From positions 1 to 19,371 of the forward strand of contig JAPSFM010000103.1 in assembly GCA_035063885.1 (NCBI GenBank): a stretch of 19,371 nt of DNA. Reading direction: 5' to 3'. Position numbers and translations under genes: made by a program. The stretch comes from CAADGY01 sp900696665 (GTDB lineage: Bacteria; Acidobacteriota; Terriglobia; Bryobacterales; Bryobacteraceae). Below the pieces are notes generated by a model. That model did not search any database, was not told where the DNA came from, and saw only the letters and a list, made by a program, of their open reading frames with translations. Each line of letters opens with the position of its first letter. Positions within the stretch are counted from its first letter, which is position 1. Shown piece after piece: positions 7,675 to 14,157 of this stretch.

Positions 7675-8247
7675 ATGACACGTGAAGAAGCATGGGACAT
7701 CCTGTGCGAATTTACTACGTCTGAGAATCTCCGTAAACACGCCTTAGCTGTGGAATGTTGCGTCACAGCTTACGCACGCCGTTTTGCGGAGGATGTCGAG
7801 AAGTGGTCCGTCACCGCACTGCTCCACGATTTCGATTGGGAAATCCATCCGGAAGCACCGGATCATCCGATGAAAGGGGAACCGATCCTGGCCGCGCGCG
7901 GCGTCAGCGGGGAGATCCGCCGTGCTATCTTGTCCCACGCAAACTACAGCGGAGTGCCTCGCGAGTCCCTGCTCGAAAAGACACTATTTGCGTGCGACGA
8001 ATTGGCGGGCTTTCTCACCGCCGTGTCTCTTGTAAAGCCCGGCCGCAGCATCTTCGAGGTGGATGTGAAATCGGTGCGAAAGAAGATGAAGGACAAAGCT
8101 TTCGCACGCTCAGTCAGCCGCGAGGACATTGTTAATGGCGCAGCCGGATTGGGTGTCGGACTCGACGAGCATATCGACTTCTGTATTCAGGCGATGCGGG
8201 GACGGGTGGAGGAACTGGGCCTCAAAGGGACCGTCGGCTTACAGTAA
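7675..8247 (+). CDS. HD-domain phosphohydrolase, substrate unknown
   Basis: This 190-aa soluble protein belongs to the HD superfamily of metal-dependent phosphohydrolases. The metal-binding pattern is complete: His22 in LRKHALAVE, His51-Asp52 in ALLHDFDWE, and Asp109 in ACDELAGF. Extra conserved-looking histidines are His64 (DHPMKG) and His88 (LSHANYSG). Small single-domain HD proteins of this kind are often annotated as HDIG-type hydrolases acting on nucleotides or other phosphoesters; I cannot assign the substrate. There is no visible ribosome-binding site before ATG 7675, which lies nine bases after the stop of the small membrane-protein gene. Its 3' end overlaps the convergent aminotransferase gene by nine bases. 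Confidence 0.85.
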   Translation: MTREEAWDILCEFTTSENLRKHALAVECCVTAYARRFAEDVEKWSVTALLHDFDWEIHPEAPDHPMKGEPILAARGVSGEIRRAILSHANYSGVPRESLLEKTLFACDELAGFLTAVSLVKPGRSIFEVDVKSVRKKMKDKAFARSVSREDIVNGAAGLGVGLDEHIDFCIQAMRGRVEELGLKGTVGLQ

Positions 8248-9357
8248 AGCCTGCAGCTCCCGGCTGAACCGCTCCAGATCCTCTTCGTTGTTGTAGAAGT
8301 GGATGGAGATTCTGACGTTGTCATGGCGAGCGGAAACCAGCACGCGCCGCTGCTTCAGTTCCCGCGCGAGGCGCGAAGCCTCCACATTGCCGAACCGGGC
8401 TGCGGTAATGGGTGAGCAGTAGTCGCGTCCATCCAGAACCGAGGCCCCCATCGCCCGAAGCGAATCACGCAGTTGTGCCGTCAGACCAAGCACTCTGCTT
8501 TCGATCTCCGCGGGCCCGATTTCGAGCATCATCTCCACCGAGGCACCCATTGCATAGAGCAGCGGGAATGGGAGCATTCCACCCTCGTATTTCTCCGCCT
8601 CGTGTTTGAATTCGGGTGCGCCGTGGTGTAAATGATCCACGTTACGCCAGTCTTTGTGACTGCGCCAGCCGATCACCGAAGGCTGCAGCTTCTCCCGAAG
8701 CTCCGGCGCAACGTACATGAATCCGGCTCCATTGGGTGACAGGAGCCACTTATAGCCGTGAACGGCGAGTATGTCGGGACGGACACGAGCGGTATCGAAC
8801 TCCAGCGCGCCGACGCTTTGCGTGCCGTCCAGATAGAGCACCACGCCGCGTTCTCGCAGATAGTGCGATACCTCTTCCGCCGCCGGACGCAGCCCGCTGG
8901 TATAGTTCACAGTGCTCATCGCCACCAGCCGTGTGCGTTCGTCTATCGCCTGGTAAAATCCGCTCCAATCCACTTCTACGCATTGGACGCCTCTGGTTTC
9001 CAGAATCGAAGGGTGATAGATGTTGTTCGGAAACTCGTCCCGCAGCGTGACAATGCGGTCGCCATCTTTCCACTCGATGCCGTCGATCAGCAATGAGAGC
9101 GCTGAAGCCACGTTCTGTATAAAAGCGATATCCCCAGCCTCGCAATGAATCAGCCGGGCAACGCTTTCCCGGATCCGGTCCGCATCGTCGAACCAACCAA
9201 GGAAGTCCCAGCAAGCCATTTCATCACGGTGGAGGAAGTGACGGTTCACAGCTTCCGTAGCCCTGCGCGGGAGTTGCCCGAATGTCGCGGTGTTCAGGTA
9301 TGTCCAGTTTTGGAGGGCGGGGAACTCCGAGCGGATCGCGACCCAGTCAGCCGGCAT
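8239..9357 (-). CDS. Class-V aminotransferase-fold PLP enzyme (cysteine desulfurase/isopenicillin epimerase-like)
   Basis: The product, 372 aa from ATG 9357, is a fold-type I PLP enzyme of aminotransferase class V. Motifs in order: YLNTATFGQLP near residue 20-30, QNVASAL near 81-87 (cofactor phosphate region), LYLDGTQSVGA at 174-184 with Asp177 contacting the PLP ring nitrogen, and HGYKWLLSPNG at 200-210 with Lys203 as the Schiff-base lysine. No catalytic-Cys loop typical of IscS or SufS is obvious, so it may be an epimerase, lyase or aminotransferase rather than a sulfur donor. The frame stays open upstream into proS, but ATG 9357 is favoured because GGAG lies seven bases upstream within the end of proS and the family N-terminus begins here. 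It overlaps proS by 11 bases, indicating translational coupling. The reaction is unassigned. Confidence 0.85.
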   Translation of the reverse strand: MPADWVAIRSEFPALQNWTYLNTATFGQLPRRATEAVNRHFLHRDEMACWDFLGWFDDADRIRESVARLIHCEAGDIAFIQNVASALSLLIDGIEWKDGDRIVTLRDEFPNNIYHPSILETRGVQCVEVDWSGFYQAIDERTRLVAMSTVNYTSGLRPAAEEVSHYLRERGVVLYLDGTQSVGALEFDTARVRPDILAVHGYKWLLSPNGAGFMYVAPELREKLQPSVIGWRSHKDWRNVDHLHHGAPEFKHEAEKYEGGMLPFPLLYAMGASVEMMLEIGPAEIESRVLGLTAQLRDSLRAMGASVLDGRDYCSPITAARFGNVEASRLARELKQRRVLVSARHDNVRISIHFYNNEEDLERFSRELQALL

Positions 9358-11053
9358 GGACTTTCTCCGCGACGAACTGGGCCGCACCTTCCAATGGTAC
9401 GTCGTAACTTGATCTGGTACGCCGTTCCACCACTTCCGCGACGCCCTGCGCCAGTTTCTTGCCCACCGTGATGCGGTAAGGAACACCGATCAGATCCGCG
9501 TCTTTGAACTTGACGCCGGGGCGTTCGTCCCGGTCGTCCAGGAGGGCGTCCAGTCCCAGTTCCTTTGCCTTGCGATAAAGATCGCCGGCTGCTGCGCGCT
9601 GCTTCTCGTCGGACCAGTTTACCGGTGTGATCACCACTGCGAACGGTGCGATAGAGGGCGGTAGGGACATGCCGTCTCTGTCGTGGTAGAGCTCAATGGC
9701 CGCGCTGAGGATTCGTTCAATACCGATTCCGTAGGAACCCATGATGGGTGTTACTTCCTGGCCAGCTTCGTTAAGCACGCGAAGCCCCATCGATTCCGAA
9801 TATTTGTAGCCGAGTTTGAAGATGTGGCCAATCTCGACGCTCTTCACGATCTCGAGCGGTGCGCCTGTGGTGATCTCGGTATCGCCGGCCGCGACCTGGC
9901 GCAGATCGCAATACTCGGGCGTGAAGTCTTCGCCCGGTGTGACGTGGCGTAAATGGTAATCGTCCCGATTGGCTCCGGCAATCATGTTGCGCCTCCCTTC
10001 GAGCGCGGAGTCCGCAAGGATGCGCATATTGCGGACGCCGACGGGTCCGAGAGAACCCGCATCGGCGCCGAACCACTCGCGGATCTCCTCCGGATGAGCG
10101 GGACGAATATCGATGGCGCCGGTGGCGCCGGCGAACTTGGTTTCGCTGAGTAGATGATCGCCGCGCAGCAGCGCCAGAACGGGTTTGCCATCGGCCACCA
10201 TCACCAGGCTCTTCATTTGCGACGTTTCGGGCAGGTTCGTGAACTCGGCGACTTCCGCAATCGTTTTTCTGCCGGGAGTATGGAACTCCTCCGGGGCAAG
10301 ATCGCCCTCCGGATCCGGGAGGGCGGGTGGTACCGGGCGCGATACGGCTTTTTCCTGGTTCGCCGCATAACCGGTTTCCCGGCAAAGCACGACGAAATCC
10401 TCGCCGGCGTCCGAAGACACCATGAATTCGTGGGATTGGCTGCCTCCCATTGCCCCGGAGTGTGCTTCCACGACTGTGTATTTCAGTCCGCACCGGTCAA
10501 AGATACGCTGATAGGCGGCATAGTGCTTCTGATAGGCCGCATCGAGGCCAGCCGCGTCCATGTCAAAGCTGTAGGAATCCTTCATGAGGAATTGCCGCAC
10601 TCGCAACAGCCCCGATTTCGGCCTGGGTTCGTCGCGAAACTTCGTCTGAATCTGGTACCAGATCTGGGGAAGGTGCTTGTAACTCCGGAGCTCTCCGCGC
10701 GCGATGGAGGTCATGATCTCTTCGTGTGTCATGCCGAGACAGAGATCACGCTGCCAGCGGTCTTTCAGCCGGAACATGTTCGCGCCCATGATGTCCCAGC
10801 GCCCCGATTCCTGCCAGATTTCCGCCGGGTTCAGCGCGGGCAAAAACATCTCCTGCGCTCCGATGGCATCCATCTCTTCGCGAACGATATTCGTGATCTT
10901 GAGAATCGATCGCTGTGCGAGAAACAGGTAGCTATAGAGTCCGGCAGCGAGCTGGCGAATGTATCCGGCCCGTAGCAGTAACTGATGGCTGACAACTTCG
11001 GCTTCCGCGGGATTTTCCCGCAGGGTGGGAATAAACAGTTTGCTCCACTGCAT
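9347..11053 (-). CDS. proS: Prolyl-tRNA synthetase, bacterial type with editing domain
   Basis: ProRS charges tRNA-Pro with proline in the cytoplasm. From ATG 11053 the protein is 568 aa, close to E. coli ProS. It starts with the family N-terminus MQWSKLFIPTLRENPAEAEV. Class II features include GMTHEE at 107-112, motif 2 with FRDEPRPKSG at 139-148, and motif 3 GSYGIGIERIL at 439-449. Between motifs 2 and 3 sits the INS editing domain (about 225-400) that hydrolyses mischarged Ala-tRNA-Pro, with Lys281 in QMKSLVM and the FAGATGA strand near 307-313. The C-terminal anticodon-binding domain follows. An upstream in-frame TTG at 11089 would add 12 non-family residues and is rejected. No clear Shine-Dalgarno precedes ATG 11053. 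The gene is divergent from rpiB through a palindromic promoter region. Confidence 0.96.
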   Translation of the reverse strand: MQWSKLFIPTLRENPAEAEVVSHQLLLRAGYIRQLAAGLYSYLFLAQRSILKITNIVREEMDAIGAQEMFLPALNPAEIWQESGRWDIMGANMFRLKDRWQRDLCLGMTHEEIMTSIARGELRSYKHLPQIWYQIQTKFRDEPRPKSGLLRVRQFLMKDSYSFDMDAAGLDAAYQKHYAAYQRIFDRCGLKYTVVEAHSGAMGGSQSHEFMVSSDAGEDFVVLCRETGYAANQEKAVSRPVPPALPDPEGDLAPEEFHTPGRKTIAEVAEFTNLPETSQMKSLVMVADGKPVLALLRGDHLLSETKFAGATGAIDIRPAHPEEIREWFGADAGSLGPVGVRNMRILADSALEGRRNMIAGANRDDYHLRHVTPGEDFTPEYCDLRQVAAGDTEITTGAPLEIVKSVEIGHIFKLGYKYSESMGLRVLNEAGQEVTPIMGSYGIGIERILSAAIELYHDRDGMSLPPSIAPFAVVITPVNWSDEKQRAAAGDLYRKAKELGLDALLDDRDERPGVKFKDADLIGVPYRITVGKKLAQGVAEVVERRTRSSYDVPLEGAAQFVAEKVHAG

Positions 11054-11125
11054 GGATATTGCTCGTTGTGAAAGGGAGGCGCGCCGCAATTTGACGGCAC
11101 GGCGATTTCCCGGCGGAACGAGATC

Positions 11126-11149
11126 TCAATTCTAGCATGTTAGAATTGA
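11126..11149. promoter_or_regulatory. Symmetric divergent promoter palindrome between proS and rpiB
   Basis: TCAATTCTA and TAGAATTGA form perfect 9-bp inverted arms around GCATGT. Each arm carries a TAGAAT hexamer in its own transcription direction: 11141-11146 on the plus strand preceded by TGT, and 11134-11129 on the minus strand preceded by TGC. Both are therefore extended -10 elements (TGnTAGAAT, five of six to consensus). Predicted starts are near 11153 (rpiB, leader about 10 bases, no ribosome site) and near 11122 (proS, leader about 70 bases). -35 elements are poor on both sides. The palindrome could also be a repressor operator. Confidence 0.6.
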
Positions 11150-11162
11150 TCCATTAACCCCA

Positions 11163-11609
11163 ATGAAGATCGCCATTGCCGCGGATCACGCCGGGGTGTC
11201 CCTGAAGCGGCGGCTGCGGGAAGTACTCGAGCGGAAAGGTTATGAAATCGTCGATCTGGGCACCGATTCGGAAGAATCCGTCGACTATCCGGATTACGCC
11301 CGCGCCGTTGCGGCCAAGGTCGCTGATGGCGCGGTGGATCGTGGAATTCTGATTTGCAGCACTGGCGTGGGCATGTCCATCGCAGCCAATAAAGTGCCCG
11401 GCATCCGTGCGGCGCTTGCGGTAAATCCCGAGGAAGTACGCCTGACACGAGCTCATAACGATGCGAATGTGCTCACCATTGGCGCGAAGTTTACACAGGA
11501 CAGCGAAGCGGAACGGATGGTGGATACCTTCCTGGCGACAGAGTTCGAAGCAGGCCGCCACGCGCGCCGTCTCAAAAAGATCACGGAGTTGGAGCACGTA
11601 TCGAAATGA
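11163..11609 (+). CDS. rpiB: Ribose 5-phosphate isomerase B
   Basis: RpiB interconverts ribose 5-phosphate and ribulose 5-phosphate in the pentose phosphate pathway, in the cytoplasm. The 148-aa product is full length for the RpiB/LacAB family. It begins MKIAIAADHAGVSLK, with Asp8-His9 at the active site. The catalytic cysteine is Cys65 in GILICSTGVGMSIAANK, and the conserved His98 occurs in RAHNDANVL. A LacA/LacB identity is unlikely because of the single copy and the housekeeping context. The ATG lies about ten bases after the predicted transcription start and has no Shine-Dalgarno. The stop overlaps the glyA start in ATGA, so the two genes are translationally coupled. Confidence 0.95.
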   Translation: MKIAIAADHAGVSLKRRLREVLERKGYEIVDLGTDSEESVDYPDYARAVAAKVADGAVDRGILICSTGVGMSIAANKVPGIRAALAVNPEEVRLTRAHNDANVLTIGAKFTQDSEAERMVDTFLATEFEAGRHARRLKKITELEHVSK

Positions 11610-12889
11610 CTGAACAGGAACGAATGTCACGGCCCCTGGCGGATGTCGACCCGGAAGTGTACGAGGCGATTCGCCGCGAAACGGAGCGGCAGCATTCGCG
11701 GCTGGAACTGATTGCGAGCGAGAACTTTGCTTCAGAAGCGATTCTCGAGGCCGCGGGCAGTGTTTTCACGAACAAGTACGCGGAAGGCTATCCCGCAAAG
11801 CGCTATTACGGCGGTTGCGAGCACGTCGACGTCGTGGAGAACCTCGCGCGCGAAAGGGCCAAAGCCCTTTTCAAAGCGGAGTACGCCAACGTTCAGCCGC
11901 ATTCCGGTTCAACCGCCAACGAAGCCGCCTATGGCGCCGTGCTGGAACCGGGCGACACCATCCTCGGGATGAACCTGGCACATGGCGGACATCTGACGCA
12001 CGGCCACCATCTGAATTTTTCCGGCAAGCGGTACAAGGTGGTGCCGTACGGCGTACGGAAAGACGATGAGATCATCGATTATGACGAACTCGCGCGGCTC
12101 GCCGGCGAGCATCGCCCAAAGATGATTATCGCGGGCGGCAGCGCCTACCCGAGAATCATAGACTTCAAGCGTTTTCGTGAAATTGCCGATTCGGTGAACG
12201 CGGTGCTGCTGGTGGACATGGCCCACTTCTCGGGCCTGGTAGCCGCGGGAGTGCATCCCAACCCGTGCGAATACGCCGATATCGTAACCTCCACCACGCA
12301 CAAGACGCTGCGTGGTCCGCGCGCCGGGTTGATTCTTGCCAGGGCGCAGTATGGTCCCGCGATCGACAAGAGTGTGTTTCCCGGCATACAGGGAGGACCT
12401 CTGGTGCACATCATCGCAGCAAAAGCGGTTTGCTTCCGGGAGGCGGATACACCGGACTTCCGTTCGTACGCCGCGCGTGTCGTTGAGAATGCGCGGGTGC
12501 TGGCGCGCGGGTTGGCGGCGGAGGGCTACCGCATAGTATCCGGCGGCACTGATACCCACCTGCTGCTGGTGGACGTGTTCGCCAAGGGTATCCGGGGTAG
12601 AGATGCGGAGACCGGCCTGGATAAGGCGTACATCACCGCCAATAAGAACGCGATCCCGTTTGATACGAATCCACCGCTGAATCCGAGTGGAATCCGGCTG
12701 GGCAGCCCGGCGGTGACCACGCGTGGATTCGGCGAACAGGAGATGGAACAAGTGGCGCGGCTCATCGCCGAAACCCTGGCGAGTCTCGATTCAGAAGAGG
12801 TTCTGGCCTCGGTGCGGCGAAAGGTCGCCACGCTGGCGGAACGCTTCCCGCTATATAGCTGGAAACTGAGCGCCGCTGCCGCGCGGTAA
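11606..12889 (+). CDS. glyA: Serine hydroxymethyltransferase
   Basis: GlyA is the PLP enzyme that converts serine and tetrahydrofolate to glycine and 5,10-methylene-tetrahydrofolate, the main source of one-carbon units. The 427-aa protein has the expected landmarks: ELIASENF at 34-41, NKYAEGYPAKRYYGG at 56-70, SGSTANEA at 100-107, DMAHFSGL at 204-211 with Asp204 contacting the cofactor, and TSTTHKTLRGPR at 228-239 with Lys233 as the Schiff-base lysine. The C-terminal NPSGIRLGSPAVTTRG segment is also intact. The start ATG shares its last two bases with the rpiB stop codon (ATGA overlap). The gene is followed by a GC-rich hairpin at 12916-12935. Confidence 0.97.
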   Translation: MTEQERMSRPLADVDPEVYEAIRRETERQHSRLELIASENFASEAILEAAGSVFTNKYAEGYPAKRYYGGCEHVDVVENLARERAKALFKAEYANVQPHSGSTANEAAYGAVLEPGDTILGMNLAHGGHLTHGHHLNFSGKRYKVVPYGVRKDDEIIDYDELARLAGEHRPKMIIAGGSAYPRIIDFKRFREIADSVNAVLLVDMAHFSGLVAAGVHPNPCEYADIVTSTTHKTLRGPRAGLILARAQYGPAIDKSVFPGIQGGPLVHIIAAKAVCFREADTPDFRSYAARVVENARVLARGLAAEGYRIVSGGTDTHLLLVDVFAKGIRGRDAETGLDKAYITANKNAIPFDTNPPLNPSGIRLGSPAVTTRGFGEQEMEQVARLIAETLASLDSEEVLASVRRKVATLAERFPLYSWKLSAAAAR

Positions 12890-12915
12890 CCCGCGCCGAA
12901 AAACATCCGGAGAGG

Positions 12916-12935
12916 GGGCCGTCTGCAGGCGGCCC
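12916..12935 (+). terminator. Terminator-like GC hairpin between glyA and the glycosyltransferase
   Basis: GGGCCGTC and GGCGGCCC pair over eight positions (one G-T) around a TGCA loop, and two further G-T pairs can extend the stem. The downstream sequence TTCTGCT is a weak T tract, so this is a poor to moderate intrinsic terminator for rpiB-glyA. It ends only 12 bases before the glycosyltransferase ATG and could instead modulate expression of that gene. Confidence 0.45.
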
Positions 12936-12947
12936 TTCTGCTACATC

Positions 12948-14114
12948 ATGTCCGCTCGAATTGTCATCGACATCCGGCATATCAAAGATTTCGGAATCGG
13001 CACGTACATCCGGAACCTGCTCGAGGCGATCGGCAAGATCGATCATGAGAACCGTTACATGCTGGTTGGCCGGGAGCCGGATTTCCATTATGTCTCGTCG
13101 CTGCCCCCGAACTTCGAGCGCATTCATTACGAACACGGGGACGTGCACTGGTTTGAGCAAATCCGGTTTCCTTTGTTCCTTCGAAAACTTGCACCCGACC
13201 TGTATCACATTCCGCTGAACGCCGTGTCGATTTTAATGCCCAGGCCGTACGTCGTCACCATTCACGACATGGGCAGCCTGATGTACCCCACGCGCAAGGG
13301 CCGTGCGAGCAAGTATTCTCTTTTCCGGTTTCGCAGGGGTCTGCAGCGTGCTGACCGGGTGATTACCGTCTCGGGCGCGACACGCAGGGATGTCGAGAAA
13401 CTGTTCTCCATACCGCCGGAACGTCTACGCCAGATTTACAACGCCCCCGATCCGAAGTTTTTGGCGAAGGCCAGGTCTGGCCATCTGAGCCCGTCCAAGG
13501 CCGAGATGCACGATCGCGAACGCATACGGCTCCTCGAACGCTATCAGATTGACTACCCGTTTCTGTTGTATGCCGGGACCATACGGCCGCAGAAAAATAT
13601 CGCCAGGCTGGTGGAGGCGTTCGCAGTGGTGAAGGGCGAACTGGAAGATCATCCGGACTACAAGGATCTTCGCCTCATCATTATCGGAGACGAGATTGCA
13701 CAGTACCCCTCCGTGCGCCACGCCGTGATCCAAACGCGTGTGGAGCAGCGGGTCCGGTTTCTCGGGTTCGTCCCCATTGACACGCTGCGGGTTTTTTATG
13801 AAGCGGCCGCGGCGTTTGTTTTCCCCTCGCTTTATGAGGGGTTTGGATTGCCGCCGCTCGAAGCCATGGCATCGGGCACCCCGGTGGTCGCCTCCAGTGT
13901 CAGTTCACTGCCCGAGGTGGTGGGGGACGCCGCGATGATCGTCAACCCGGAGAACGTCTTTGATATCGCACGCGGTATCAAAGAGGTCCTGCTCGACATG
14001 GATCTGAGGGAAAGGCTGATCGCGAAAGGCTATGAGCAAGTGGGCCGCTTCAGTTGGGATCACACCGCGCGGCAAGTTCTGGCAACGTACAAAGAAGTGA
14101 TCGAGGGGCAGTGA
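12948..14114 (+). CDS. GT4-family glycosyltransferase (GT-B fold)
   Basis: The 388-aa cytoplasmic or membrane-peripheral enzyme is a retaining glycosyltransferase of family GT4, of the type that adds mannose or other sugars from nucleotide donors to polysaccharide or glycolipid precursors. The N-terminal acceptor domain begins RIVIDIRHIKDFGIGTYIRN, with the glycine loop at 16-18. The donor domain has YAGTIRPQKN at 208-217 with Arg213 and Lys216, and the EX7E motif with Glu297 and Glu305 in YEGFGLPPLEAMASGTPVV. No signal peptide is present. Donor and acceptor cannot be read from the sequence, and no polysaccharide cluster surrounds it. The ATG lies 12 bases after the hairpin and has no Shine-Dalgarno, yet it gives the correct family N-terminus. 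Confidence 0.92.
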   Translation: MSARIVIDIRHIKDFGIGTYIRNLLEAIGKIDHENRYMLVGREPDFHYVSSLPPNFERIHYEHGDVHWFEQIRFPLFLRKLAPDLYHIPLNAVSILMPRPYVVTIHDMGSLMYPTRKGRASKYSLFRFRRGLQRADRVITVSGATRRDVEKLFSIPPERLRQIYNAPDPKFLAKARSGHLSPSKAEMHDRERIRLLERYQIDYPFLLYAGTIRPQKNIARLVEAFAVVKGELEDHPDYKDLRLIIIGDEIAQYPSVRHAVIQTRVEQRVRFLGFVPIDTLRVFYEAAAAFVFPSLYEGFGLPPLEAMASGTPVVASSVSSLPEVVGDAAMIVNPENVFDIARGIKEVLLDMDLRERLIAKGYEQVGRFSWDHTARQVLATYKEVIEGQ

Positions 14115-14117
14115 AAA

Positions 14118-14148
14118 GCGGCGGCAGGAGCTTGCGCCCTGCCGCCGC
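14118..14148. terminator. Strong shared terminator between convergent glycosyltransferase and TonB receptor genes
   Basis: GCGGCGGCAGG and CCTGCCGCCGC form a perfect 11-bp stem around a nine-base loop. On the minus strand the stem is followed directly by TTTT (14117-14114), giving an intrinsic terminator for the receptor gene. On the plus strand it begins four bases after the glycosyltransferase stop but lacks a T run, so it works better for the minus strand. It fills most of the 43-base convergent gap. Confidence 0.75.
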
Positions 14149-14157
14149 GAACTGCAA

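Noticed and set aside
11909..12751. 280-codon minus-strand frame antisense to glyA
   Set aside because: It is a shadow of glyA codon bias, with no start signal and no domain.
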